From assembly GCA_963753115.1 (NCBI GenBank), contig CAVWBB010000018.1, positions 62,001-126,000 of the forward strand: DNA of 64,000 nucleotides, in the 5' to 3' direction. Shown here piece after piece: positions 9,883 through 18,620 of the stretch; positions within the stretch are counted from its first letter, which is position 1, and each line of letters opens with the position of its first letter. This DNA comes from Bog-473 sp963753115. GTDB taxonomy: Bacteria; Actinomycetota; Acidimicrobiia; Acidimicrobiales; RAAP-2. The notes beneath the pieces were generated by a model that had not been told where the DNA came from, ran no database searches, and worked only from the letters and a program-made list of their open reading frames with translations. A program made the translations under genes and the position numbers.

Positions 9883-10056
9883 CTACAGGGATTCGGTGCG
9901 CTCGTCGACGCGACGCACGACGTGTGGAGAGCGGGCCGTGCTCACCGGGACCCGTTCGAGGGTGGCGGACGCCCGGCGGCGCCACACGGCATACCAGGCG
10001 CCGCATCCGCCCATCAGGAGTCCGACTGACCCCAGAATCAGCGTGATCTCTGCCAT
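9883..10056 (-). CDS. Small single-pass membrane protein
   Basis: 57 aa from the ATG at 10056, preceded by GAGGAG at about nine bases. One N-terminal transmembrane helix (ITLILGSVGLLMGGCGAWY) leads into a basic cytoplasmic tail. It is too short for family assignment. The good ribosome site is the main reason to call it a gene. Confidence 0.45.
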   Translation of the reverse strand: MAEITLILGSVGLLMGGCGAWYAVWRRRASATLERVPVSTARSPHVVRRVDERTESL

Positions 10057-10269
10057 TGCGATCAACTCCTCAACCTGTGCGGTGCGCCGTGCGCCGTGCG
10101 TCCTTGCCGGCCACCTCGCGACCGATTCCGCCTACCGGGACCGAGCATCCCGTCGAGACAGCGTGCGGCCCGGTGACGTCGGCGACCAGGGGCAAAGGTC
10201 CTGATCTCAGGCGTGTTGTGCGATTTGTGATCATGCGCCGCAGGCACGATCCACCGCCGCAGCTCGGGC

Positions 10270-11703
10270 TCAGGCGGTCCCGGAGGTCACGGTCGGACCC
10301 GGTGCCGCCACCTTGCGCGCCCACGCCGCCACCAGTTGGAGCAGCCCGAGATACACGGCCAGCACGATCACGATCACCAGCAGGCTCCACCCCGTGAGGT
10401 TGCCGCCGAAGACGAGGAAGAGCCCCGCGATCACCACGCCGACGATGCGCAGGCCGTTGATGTGCTCCAGGATCCAGCCGCCGGAGCGACGGACCCGGCC
10501 AGATTCGGCGGCGGCCCGCCCCGCACCCGAGGACAGCTCGTGGGACTGCTTCGCCACCCAGCGTCCGCCCTTGGCACAGGTCGAGCGGATCCAGACGGCA
10601 TAGCGGGCCGGCCCGGCCAGCCAGGCGCCGAAGGCGACCAGCACCGAGATCAGCAGGGTCCAACGCAGATCGGTCTTGAGGAAGCGCAGCACCGTGTCCC
10701 AGACCGCGGCGGCCGCCTGCGAGTTGAAGCCGCCACCGGACGCCTGGTTGAGGAAGGTGATGCGACCCAGCGAGAGCCCGGCCAGGATCAGCATGGTCAT
10801 CAGGGCAACCCCGATGGCCAGCCGCAGCAGCGTCTTGCGCCGCTCGATCGCCAGCAGCACCGAGAGGATCGCCAGCACGAGGGCGATGACCGGGATGGCC
10901 CACTTGAGCTTGACGATCAAGTTGAAGAGCCCGGAGAACTTCGAGACCTGCTGCTTCGACACGACCGTGAAGCTCAAGCCCTCCTGGCCCTTGCCCAAGA
11001 CGGCACTGACCGGTTTGAACAAGGTCACCCCGTGCGAATTCGCCGACGAGATCAGGTCGTTCAGCGCCGGCGACAGGTTGAGCGCGATCTGACCGCCTTT
11101 GGAGAGTTTCTTCTGCAACGGCGTCTGTTTGCCGGTGAGGATGTTGATCACGGCGTCGTGGCTGTGCCGGTTCAACCCGTCCCACAGCTGGCCGAACTTC
11201 GGGCTGGAGAAGAACTTGACCGCCAGCCCCTCGACGTAGGAGTGCACCTGATTGGTGATCGGCACCACGAGCGGCTTCGCCTTCGCCGGCAAGGCCGCCG
11301 TGACCTTCTTCTTTACGATGCCGGTCGAGAACAAGGCGTCGGTCGCCCGTGCGGCGAGGTGATCCACGATGACCGGATTGCGCGCCAGTGGCGCCATCGT
11401 CTCGACGTACTGGTCCGTGTTCGTCACCGTCCGGATCGCCCACACCGAGATGACCGAGATGGGGATCAGGATCGCCGCCAACACGAGCAGCACCCACGCC
11501 GAGATACGACGGGGCAGGTGCCCGCGCCGCGTCTTTGCCTTCTTCGTCCCGGTCGCCGATGCCGTCGCCGCGGGGGTCGCCGCGGCCGAGCCCTTCGTCG
11601 TGTCAGCGGGCGTCTCCGCCACCGGAGGGGAGGGCTCTTTTGCGGGCCCTGAGGCGGCCCCCTCGTCGTTGTTGTCCTGCATCTGGGGTTCAGTATCGCT
11701 CAT
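10270..11703 (-). CDS. Conserved actinobacterial integral membrane protein
   Basis: 477 aa from the ATG at 11703, which has GAAGG just upstream; an in-frame start at 11724 is possible. Acidic, then Ala/Thr/Lys-rich cytoplasmic N-terminus of about 75 residues; first transmembrane helix (AWVLLVLAAILIPISVISV); a long extracytoplasmic segment of about 180 residues; then four or more hydrophobic helices and a short tail. The architecture resembles conserved Streptomyces membrane proteins of unknown function. No catalytic motif seen. Confidence 0.7.
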   Translation of the reverse strand: MSDTEPQMQDNNDEGAASGPAKEPSPPVAETPADTTKGSAAATPAATASATGTKKAKTRRGHLPRRISAWVLLVLAAILIPISVISVWAIRTVTNTDQYVETMAPLARNPVIVDHLAARATDALFSTGIVKKKVTAALPAKAKPLVVPITNQVHSYVEGLAVKFFSSPKFGQLWDGLNRHSHDAVINILTGKQTPLQKKLSKGGQIALNLSPALNDLISSANSHGVTLFKPVSAVLGKGQEGLSFTVVSKQQVSKFSGLFNLIVKLKWAIPVIALVLAILSVLLAIERRKTLLRLAIGVALMTMLILAGLSLGRITFLNQASGGGFNSQAAAAVWDTVLRFLKTDLRWTLLISVLVAFGAWLAGPARYAVWIRSTCAKGGRWVAKQSHELSSGAGRAAAESGRVRRSGGWILEHINGLRIVGVVIAGLFLVFGGNLTGWSLLVIVIVLAVYLGLLQLVAAWARKVAAPGPTVTSGTA

Positions 11704-11779
11704 CTGGGCCTTCTCACTCACCAATGCCTAGTTCCAATAAGACTGGTGCGCACGCATTTCACGGTGTAGCACTAGTGGC

Positions 11780-11962
11780 GTGAAGCAACCAGGGGGCAGA
11801 TCCAGCGGTCTGCGTGTCGTCATTCTCAGCGCAATCTCGGCGTTTCTGGCGCCGCTGGTCTTCGTGGGCGTGATCGTGCTGCGCAAGGTCGATCGTCGGG
11901 GCCGTGCCCAGTTCCGTCACTGGAGCAAGCGCTTCGAGCACGAGGTCTCCCGCTGGACCTGA
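11780..11962 (+). CDS. Small membrane protein
   Basis: 60 aa from a GTG start. One helix (LRVVILSAISAFLAPLVFVG) is flanked by basic residues, with a basic C-terminal tail. Divergent from the large membrane protein gene at 11703. Short and unrecognised, but codon use and topology look real. Confidence 0.4.
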   Translation: MKQPGGRSSGLRVVILSAISAFLAPLVFVGVIVLRKVDRRGRAQFRHWSKRFEHEVSRWT

Positions 11963-12010
11963 GCCTGCGGACCTGGCCGGCGACGGTTTCGCCAGGCCTA
12001 CGCTGACCAG

Positions 12011-12517
12011 GTGCTGACCGGATTCGCCCACAGCGCCGTCTGCGTGCCCGACGTGGAAGCCGCCACACGCTGGTATTCCGACGTTCTCGGCCTCACGGTG
12101 CTCTCACCCCCGTACCGCATGGAGGGGAGCCAGATTCAGCACGACATGGGTGAACTCGTACCGTCACCGGTGGTCGTGCACGCGGCGATCGTGGGCTTTG
12201 GGCAGGACGACCGCGTCATTGAACTGATCGAGTACCCGGCGGCCGACGTCCCTCCGCCAGACCCGGCGCGACCAGCCGTCACCCGGGTCGGCATCACGCA
12301 CATCGGCATGCTCTGTGACGACATCGGCGCGACCAGAACAGAGCTCGAATCCCGCGGGGTGGAGTTCCTCACGGCGGGAATCGCCGACGTGGCGGGCCTC
12401 CGGACGACCTGGTGCCGCGACCCCTGGGGAACGGTCATCATCCTCATGGAGAAGCGCGCGGACGCCCATCCCTATTGGGCGCAGTGGATGGCGCAGCCGG
12501 GTGCGCGCCCCGGCTGA
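12011..12517 (+). CDS. VOC superfamily protein
   Basis: 168 aa from a GTG start. Typical VOC paired beta-alpha-beta-beta-beta units: first starts HSAVCVPDVEAATRWYSDVLG, a recognisable glyoxalase-like opening; second starts THIGMLCDDI and ends DPWGTVIILMEK. Likely metal ligands are an early His and a Glu near the end of each half. Stands alone. Substrate not predictable. Confidence 0.82.
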   Translation: MLTGFAHSAVCVPDVEAATRWYSDVLGLTVLSPPYRMEGSQIQHDMGELVPSPVVVHAAIVGFGQDDRVIELIEYPAADVPPPDPARPAVTRVGITHIGMLCDDIGATRTELESRGVEFLTAGIADVAGLRTTWCRDPWGTVIILMEKRADAHPYWAQWMAQPGARPG

Positions 12518-12654
12518 TCGGGGCCGTCGCGTGCGGTGATGGCCGTTGGATATCGCGTTTTTGACCGCGTTTCGACGAACTTTGAGCACAAAAATCTGCA
12601 TTCGTGCCCAGAAAGATGTGCATCACTAGGCGCGCGTCGGCCACAATGGGCGCC

Positions 12655-13158
12655 ATGAACAAGAGAGAACTAGCAAAAGCAGTCGCGGTCCAAGCCGATG
12701 TCGAGCTGAAGACCGTGATCACCGTCATCGACGGATTCACCGACGTCGTCACCGCCGTCGTGTCCAAGGGTGAGCCGGTTTCCATCCCCGGCTTCGCCAA
12801 GTTCGTCAAGGTCAACCGCGCCGCGCGGATGGGTCGGAACCCGGCCACGGGCGAGGCCATCAAGATCAAGGCGTCCAAGAAGGCGCGTATCACGCCGGTG
12901 AAGGCGTTCAAGGATGCCGTCCTGGCTCCTGCCACGGCGCCGAAGCTGGTCAAGGGTGCGTACCCGACCAGCGACGCCGCTGTCGCCGCCGCCGGCAAGT
13001 CGGCCGCTCCGGCTGCCGCCAAGAAGGCACCGGCCCGGGCTGCCGCCAAGAAGGCTCCCGCCCGGAAGACCACGGCGCGCAAGGCTCCCGCCAAGCGGGC
13101 GCCGGCACGCAAGGCCCCGGCCAAGCGGACGCCCGCCAAGAGGGCCGCGAAGAGGTAG
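12655..13158 (+). CDS. HU-family nucleoid protein with Lys/Ala/Pro-rich tail (HupB-like)
   Basis: 167 aa from the ATG at 12655 (MNKRELAKAVA). Residues 1-90 form the HU/IHF fold, including the DNA-binding arm segment GRNPATGEAIKIKASKK. Residues from about 105 form an Ala/Lys/Pro/Arg tail with repeated KAPA, KRAPA and KRTPA units, as in mycobacterial HupB and histone-H1-like tails. It would compact and regulate the chromosome. The upstream region is AT-richer than its surroundings, with TTGACC at 12561 as a possible -35 element but no clear -10. A strong intrinsic terminator follows directly. Confidence 0.93.
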   Translation: MNKRELAKAVAVQADVELKTVITVIDGFTDVVTAVVSKGEPVSIPGFAKFVKVNRAARMGRNPATGEAIKIKASKKARITPVKAFKDAVLAPATAPKLVKGAYPTSDAAVAAAGKSAAPAAAKKAPARAAAKKAPARKTTARKAPAKRAPARKAPAKRTPAKRAAKR

Positions 13159-13163
13159 CGAGC

Positions 13164-13208
13164 AAGGCCCCGGTCCCTCACCATGGGGACCGGGGCCTTC
13201 TCTTTTTT
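13164..13208 (+). terminator. Intrinsic terminator after the HU gene
   Basis: A perfect 14-bp stem (aaggccccggtccc at 13164-13177 with its complement at 13186-13199), an 8-base loop, then a T-rich run (tctttttt). It lies six bases after the HU stop codon. This is the clearest intrinsic terminator in the window. Confidence 0.92.
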
Positions 13209-13229
13209 GCTCCTGCGGCCCCGGTCCCC

Positions 13230-13577
13230 ATGGACGAGCCGCCCAACGGGCACGGTGAGATCGATGGGCCTGTTGGCCCCGATGGGCCAAATGAGGTCGA
13301 AACGGGCAGATCGGTGGATCCAAGAGATCCCGCTCCCCGACCCCTCGCCGACAGGCCCCTGGCTGACCGGCCCCTGACCGAGCCACATCCCGATCGGCTG
13401 TCGCCGGACGATCCCCTCTACTCCGAGATCATCCGGGTGCACACCGATGCGCTGGAGGCTGGAGCCGACACCTACGTCGATCCCCGCTCGGGGTACACGG
13501 TGCTCACCGCCGGCTATCTCGCCCGACGAGGCACCTGCTGCGAGTCAGGATGCCGCCACTGCCCGTACGTCGCCTGA
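13230..13577 (+). CDS. DUF5522 domain protein
   Basis: 115 aa. The first half is Pro/Asp-rich and low complexity. The second half carries the DUF5522 pattern: YTVLTAGYLARRGTCC followed by ESGCRHCPY, a conserved Cys cluster that may bind metal. No function is established for the family. It lies just after the HU terminator and so probably has its own promoter. Confidence 0.75.
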   Translation: MDEPPNGHGEIDGPVGPDGPNEVETGRSVDPRDPAPRPLADRPLADRPLTEPHPDRLSPDDPLYSEIIRVHTDALEAGADTYVDPRSGYTVLTAGYLARRGTCCESGCRHCPYVA

Positions 13578-13648
13578 TCACGGCGCCCCATGGGCACGCC
13601 TCCTATGCTCCAGGCGGCATACGGTGCGTCGGATGGAGCAGTGACGGC

Positions 13649-14221
13649 ATGAGCAACACCGCACAAGGTCCCGGATGGTGGATGGCCTCCGACGGGAAGT
13701 GGTACCCACCTGAGTTGTGGACAGGCCCGCCGAACACGGGTCCCGCTGGTCCGACGGCGCAACCGACCCAGCAGCCGACCCAGCAACCGGCCCAGCCACC
13801 GTCCTACCCCGCTCAAGGCCCCACGTACGGCACGGGCGGGACGGTGCCGGCGGGACCGCCTGCCTACGGTGCCACCCCATACGCGAACGCCGGCTACGGC
13901 CAGTACGCGCCGCAAGGCCAGAGTCCCTACGGCCGGCCGGTGACCCGCAAGACGAACGGGATGGCGATCGCCGCGCTCGTCTGCTCGTGCGCGGGGATCT
14001 TCCTGCTTGGCATTCCAGCCGTGCTGGGCATCATCTTCGGCTTTGTCGCACGCGGACAGATTCGTCAGTCGAACGGCGCCCAGGGGGGCAACGGCATGGC
14101 CCTGGCGGGCATCATCGTCGGCTTCGTCGTGGTGGCCCTCGTCATCCTGGGCCTCGTTGTCCGCGCCACGCAGGACAATCAGAGCACCGCCGTGATCGGC
14201 ATCATCACCGGCCTCAGGTAA
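13649..14221 (+). CDS. DUF4190 membrane protein with DUF2510-like N-terminus
   Basis: 190 aa from the ATG at 13649. Residues 8-24 (GPGWWMASDGKWYPPE) are the short aromatic motif typical of actinobacterial DUF2510-like segments. A Pro/Gln/Tyr-rich linker of about 70 residues follows, then two transmembrane helices separated by GFVARGQIRQSNGAQGG, the DUF4190 pattern. The role is unknown; such proteins are envelope-associated. The next gene starts 11 bases after the stop. Confidence 0.75.
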   Translation: MSNTAQGPGWWMASDGKWYPPELWTGPPNTGPAGPTAQPTQQPTQQPAQPPSYPAQGPTYGTGGTVPAGPPAYGATPYANAGYGQYAPQGQSPYGRPVTRKTNGMAIAALVCSCAGIFLLGIPAVLGIIFGFVARGQIRQSNGAQGGNGMALAGIIVGFVVVALVILGLVVRATQDNQSTAVIGIITGLR

Positions 14222-14232
14222 GGAGTCACCCA

Positions 14233-15465
14233 ATGCAAGGTCTGCTCTACGGCGTCCGCGGCGACCGCTGGACGCCCCCGGAAGGCTCCAACTCGCTGAT
14301 GAAGGGCCTGTCCCGCACCCCCATGCGCCTCCAAGAGCTCGAGCGCCCGACGCTCCTGCGCGACGACTGGTGCGTGGCCAAGACACGGCTCACCGGCATC
14401 TGTGGCTCTGACGCCAAGATGGTCTTCATGGACTTCGGCGACGACTTCGGCGACGGTGCGCTGAACGGGTTCTTCACCTTCCCGACCGTCTTCGGACACG
14501 AGGTTGTGGCCGACGTCGTCGAGGTCGGGCCCGCTGTCACGAGCCTCGAGGTGGGCCAGCGCGTCGTCCTCAACCCCTGGCTCTCGTGCGGCCCGCGCGG
14601 CATCGACCCGCCGTGCCCGTCCTGCCAGGCCGGCGACTACTCCATGTGCTGGCACTTCACGGAGGGGCCGATCGCCGCTGGCATCCACACCGGCACCTCG
14701 AAGGACGCGCCCGGCGGCTTCGCCGACTACCTGCCCGCTCACGAGTCGATGCTCATTCCCGTCCCCGACAGCTTGAGCGACGAGGTGGCCGTCATCGGCG
14801 ACCCCTTCGCCGTCTCGTTGCACTCCGTGACGCGGCACCCGCCACCGCCCGGAGGCAAAGCACTCGTGTACGGCGGCGGAGCCCTCGGGAGCACGGCGGT
14901 CGCCATCATCAAGGCGCTGTACCCCGACGTCGACGTCATGGTGGTCGCCCGCTGGCCCGCGCAGGCCGCGCTGGCCCGCAAGCTCGGCGCCACCGTGGTC
15001 GACCCGTTTCCGGTCGACCAGCTGTTGGAGGAAGCGGCAGCCTGGTCCGGCGGCGTGCTGCAGAAGTTCGAAGGCAGCACGCTCCCCATGGCGCACCCCG
15101 GCGGCTTCGATGTCGTCTATGACACGGTCGGCACCGCACAGACGGCCGAGATCGGCGTCCGCCTGCTCAAGTCCCGCGGCACCATGGTCAAGAGCGGCGT
15201 GCACGCGCCGGAGCGCTGGGAATGGTCGCCGCTGTACTTCAAGGAGATCTCGTGGGTCGGCTCCAACGCCTTCGGGGTCGAGGAGGTCGATGGCGTGCGC
15301 CTGCACGGCATTGAGCACTACTTGCGCCTGGCGGCGGACGGCCGGATCGACATGACCGGGATGCTGACCCACACCTTCCGGCTCGAGGACTGGCGCGAGG
15401 CCTTCACGGTGCTGGCCAACCAGGAGGAGAGTGGCGCCATCAAGGTGGCGTTCGACTTCCGCTGA
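14233..15465 (+). CDS. Zinc-dependent MDR alcohol dehydrogenase
   Basis: 410 aa from the ATG at 14233, preceded by AAGGAG. Catalytic zinc residues in TGICGSD and FGHEV; structural zinc cysteines around CPSCQAGDYSMC; cofactor loop YGGGALGSTAV. It is longer than the first dehydrogenase because of extra loops (for example before the DPPCPSC segment). It lies 11 bases after the DUF4190 gene and about 200 bases before the ferritin-like gene. Substrate unknown; an oxidative pathway with the diiron protein is an inference from proximity only. Confidence 0.85.
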   Translation: MQGLLYGVRGDRWTPPEGSNSLMKGLSRTPMRLQELERPTLLRDDWCVAKTRLTGICGSDAKMVFMDFGDDFGDGALNGFFTFPTVFGHEVVADVVEVGPAVTSLEVGQRVVLNPWLSCGPRGIDPPCPSCQAGDYSMCWHFTEGPIAAGIHTGTSKDAPGGFADYLPAHESMLIPVPDSLSDEVAVIGDPFAVSLHSVTRHPPPPGGKALVYGGGALGSTAVAIIKALYPDVDVMVVARWPAQAALARKLGATVVDPFPVDQLLEEAAAWSGGVLQKFEGSTLPMAHPGGFDVVYDTVGTAQTAEIGVRLLKSRGTMVKSGVHAPERWEWSPLYFKEISWVGSNAFGVEEVDGVRLHGIEHYLRLAADGRIDMTGMLTHTFRLEDWREAFTVLANQEESGAIKVAFDFR

Positions 15466-15668
15466 TCTTCCTCGATCTTCCGCTCCGATCTTCAGCCGAT
15501 CTCGCTGAGGCTGTTGCGGAACGTGGCGACGGGCGGGCTCTCGGCATCAGGTCTGCCCGGTCACCGCGGAGCGGCCCCCCACCTGACTCGGGGCACGGCA
15601 GGGGGTAGCGTCGCGTGGTGGCGGAAGACGCCCACAGCTGCAGCTGGAAGTGACCCAAGGGGGGCCTC

Positions 15669-16754
15669 ATGACCACCAGCCCATCCATCACCGACTCGGA
15701 CCTTGCCTTCGAGCCGAAGTGGGGCGTCGAGTCGCCGTCGACCACCATGTTCGACTTCAACTACACGGGCGGGCGGGAGCAGCTCCTCCGTCTCTACGAC
15801 AAGGGCACGCGGCGCCAGTGGATCGGTAGCGACCGGCTCGACTGGAGCCAGGACGTCGACCTGGCCAACCCGGTCGGCATGCCGGACGAGATCAATCCGA
15901 TCTTCGGCACCGAGTGGTGGGACAACATGTCCGAGGAGCGGCGTGGCGAGCTCCGACGCCACACCGAGGCCTGGCGCTTCAGCCAGTTCATGCACGGCGA
16001 GCAGGGCGCGCTGATCTGCACGGCCAAGATCGTGCAGACGGTGCCCGACATCGACTCGAAGTTCTACGCCGCCACGCAGGTGATCGACGAGGCCCGCCAT
16101 GTCGAGGTCTACAGCCGCTACCTGCACGAGAAGGTGCAGCTGGTGTACCCGCTCAACGTCCACCTCAAGGCACTGCTCGACGACGTGATCGCGGACAGCC
16201 GGTGGGACATGACGTATCTCGGCATGCAGGTGCTCATCGAGGGACTGGCCCTCGCCGCGTTCGGCATCATCCGCAACAACGCGCAGAACCCGCTCGCCAA
16301 GGCGTTGAACGCCTACGTCATGCAGGACGAGGCCCGCCACGTCATGTTCGGGCGGCTGGCGCTGCGCGACTACTACCCCCAGCTGAGCCAGGCCGAGCGC
16401 GACGAGCGGGAAGCCTTCTGCATCGAAGCCTGCTACCTCATGCGCGACCGCTTCTTGGGCGACGAGGTCTGGGAGCGCATGGAGATGCCGCCGGAGATCG
16501 CCACGTACGTCGACAACAGCGAGACACTCCGCCAATTCCGCAACTTCCTCTTCATGCGCATCGTGCCGATCCTGCGCGACATCGGCCTGTGGGGACCGAA
16601 GCTGCGCGCCGCTTTCGAGCAGATGGGCGTCATCGGCTTCGCCGAGACCGACATCGACGCCGAGATGGCCGACGACGAGAAGGCGGCCCAGGACCTCGAC
16701 GAGGCGCAGGACGCCCGGATGGCGCACGTGAAGGCGGTGGCGGCGGAGGCCTGA
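15669..16754 (+). CDS. Ferritin-like diiron protein (R2/AurF-type oxygenase candidate)
   Basis: 361 aa with a good ribosome site (AAGGGGGG). A complete four-helix diiron ligand set can be read: Glu111 (HGEQGA), Glu141 with His144 (DEARH), Glu191 (IEGLAL), Glu221 with His224 (DEARH). The two DEARH motifs and their spacing match the ExxH plan of ribonucleotide reductase R2-like and N-oxygenase-like proteins. It should therefore bind a dinuclear metal site and possibly activate oxygen. The substrate is not predictable; a non-catalytic ferritin-like role is the alternative. Confidence 0.8.
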   Translation: MTTSPSITDSDLAFEPKWGVESPSTTMFDFNYTGGREQLLRLYDKGTRRQWIGSDRLDWSQDVDLANPVGMPDEINPIFGTEWWDNMSEERRGELRRHTEAWRFSQFMHGEQGALICTAKIVQTVPDIDSKFYAATQVIDEARHVEVYSRYLHEKVQLVYPLNVHLKALLDDVIADSRWDMTYLGMQVLIEGLALAAFGIIRNNAQNPLAKALNAYVMQDEARHVMFGRLALRDYYPQLSQAERDEREAFCIEACYLMRDRFLGDEVWERMEMPPEIATYVDNSETLRQFRNFLFMRIVPILRDIGLWGPKLRAAFEQMGVIGFAETDIDAEMADDEKAAQDLDEAQDARMAHVKAVAAEA

Positions 16755-17270
16755 GGGCCCGGCCCGAGGGTGAGGCGGACGGGGGCGGCGGCGTTTGTTT
16801 TTGCTCGGCGAGGTCTAGGCTGCAGGCACGTTTTACGGAGTCCACAGTTCTTGGATCGCACTGCTGATCTTCTTTGGCCTGTTCGCCATGCGGGCGCTTT
16901 CCTCGCAGCGACGCCATCGGGGTCGGCAACGGGGTGCGCCTGGCGCCAGCTCGTTCAATGACCCCGCCCTCTCCGATCACGTATCGGAGGTGGCCGACGC
17001 GCCACCGGGCAAGGTCCATTCACCGGTATCCCTGCTGGTTGGATGACGGACCCGTCGGGTCGTCATGAGCGACGGTACTGGTCCGGGTCTGCATGGACGG
17101 AGCACGTGACCGACGGAGGCGTCCCCGGGGTCGATCCGCCACCGGGCGACGCCGGTCGTGCTGCGTCGTCTTGAAGAGGCCGGGACGTTGCACTGTCCCA
17201 CTCGATTCCTCGCTCCATATCGTCAACCGAAAGTGGTTTGACGCCTCGACGGGCGTGAGGCGGAGCATCG
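16755..17270. other. Intergenic region without a recognisable gene
   Basis: About 516 bases. Short open frames exist on both strands, but none shows a domain, good ribosome site or consistent composition. No tRNA or terminator is recognised; a T-rich patch at 16796-16804 follows a GC-rich stretch but forms no convincing hairpin. Confidence 0.6.
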
Positions 17271-17594
17271 ATGCGCTGGTTGTCCAAGGCACCGAGCCGG
17301 AGGCTGTGGGCCATTGTCGTGCTCGGTTTCGGCGCGGCAGCGAGCTCGCTCTCGTTCCCCGAACCGATCCTGGCAGATGACATTCAGTTCGTGATCTTTC
17401 TGGTCGGCGCTCTCTTCGCCGTGGCTGGACTCGCGGGATATGGTCCGCTTCGAATCAGGCCCAGCGAGGTGGCATCGGAAGTGGATCAACTTGCTCACCT
17501 TGGTGAGCTCTGGAGCACTGGTGCGATCAGCCAGGAAGAATTCGAAGCCACGAAGAAGCGGATCATCGGACTCCCAGGCCAGCCCTACCCTTGA
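17271..17594 (+). CDS. SHOCT domain small membrane protein
   Basis: 107 aa. Two hydrophobic segments in the first 60 residues (LWAIVVLGFGAAAS and FVIFLVGALFAVAGLAGYG), then a C-terminal SHOCT motif (LGELWSTGAISQEEFEATKK). SHOCT is a short C-terminal helix pair common in bacterial membrane proteins, thought to mediate oligomerisation. Role unknown. Confidence 0.7.
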   Translation: MRWLSKAPSRRLWAIVVLGFGAAASSLSFPEPILADDIQFVIFLVGALFAVAGLAGYGPLRIRPSEVASEVDQLAHLGELWSTGAISQEEFEATKKRIIGLPGQPYP

Positions 17595-17837
17595 AGCGGG
17601 TCAGTCGTTGCGCAACCTCTGGGCCGGTGATCCGATTGGGGGTGGCAACGTCGAGGCGATGATCGCCGGTGACGCCACGATTCCCCGGGGACTGTCGCCC
17701 GGTACGCGATCCCAGCTCTTTGGAACGCAATGCCGACCTGGGAACCGAGTTAGGCCACCGGAAGCGGTTTCCGTGTTCGGACGACGCAAGAAGACCTCAA
17801 TGCCGTCAGGAAGCGACTCGCACCGCTCGCACCGGTT

Positions 17838-18380
17838 TCAGCGCTGGAGTCGGTCCCTGATGACGGGAACCCCGTACGGCACGAAGGCCGCGATGGCGGC
17901 GATCAGCGCCAGGAAGGCGCCCCACGCCCAGCTGAGGCTGGCCGGCTTCAAGAGGAAGGCCAGGCCGACGAGCACCAGGTTGACTCCGGTGAGGACGGCC
18001 AAGAGCTGATCCTTGGACATGCGGCCCGGGCCAGCGAGGTCGCCGACATCGAACGCGATGATCAAGACGTAGAGCACCAGCACGGCGGCGTTCACCAGGG
18101 CGATGAACAACCAGCCGTGCGCGCTCAGCCCGTTGACCGAGAACGGACCGATGCTGTACCAGGGCAGCCAGAACGAGACCAAGAGAACCAAGCTGGCCGG
18201 ACCGACGATCCGATCCCTCTGGTTCAAGGAGTTCAGCCGCTGTCGGGATTTCCCTGGACGCTTCGCCGGACGCTTCGGCGCCGGTTGCGACATGACAGGC
18301 CGTCTGATGGCAGCCCCGCATTTGGGGCACAGCGCGGTTCCGACGGGCACCTCGACCAGGCAGCGGGAACAAGCAGGCAA
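17838..18380 (-). CDS. Zinc-ribbon membrane protein with probable TTG start
   Basis: 180 aa. I choose TTG at 18380 because GGAAGGAG lies just upstream at ideal spacing, and because the zinc ribbon (CSRC ... CPKCG) then begins at the N-terminus; the upstream ATG at 18491 adds residues with no domain. The ribbon is followed by a basic Pro/Lys-rich linker (PAPKRPAKRPGKSR) and four transmembrane helices. No enzymatic motif. Such double-Cys ribbon membrane proteins are common in actinobacteria and uncharacterised. Confidence 0.7.
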   Translation of the reverse strand: MPACSRCLVEVPVGTALCPKCGAAIRRPVMSQPAPKRPAKRPGKSRQRLNSLNQRDRIVGPASLVLLVSFWLPWYSIGPFSVNGLSAHGWLFIALVNAAVLVLYVLIIAFDVGDLAGPGRMSKDQLLAVLTGVNLVLVGLAFLLKPASLSWAWGAFLALIAAIAAFVPYGVPVIRDRLQR

Positions 18381-18620
18381 TCCACTCTCCTTCCTCCCGT
18401 CAGGGAGTCGTCGGCCGAGACTATCCGCACGGCCACATCTGTTGAATCGGGCCCAAGCGCCGTGGTCAGAGGCGTGGAGCGGCTCGCGCACGTTGCCGAT
18501 ATCGGGCGATTCGTCGCGATATCGGCCGTATCAGCCATATCAGCCAGCCCTGTTCCCACAGCTGCCAAACCGAGTCCCGAGGACCTTGGTCTCTGTTCCG
18601 GCGACGGCGTGAGGGTCACG

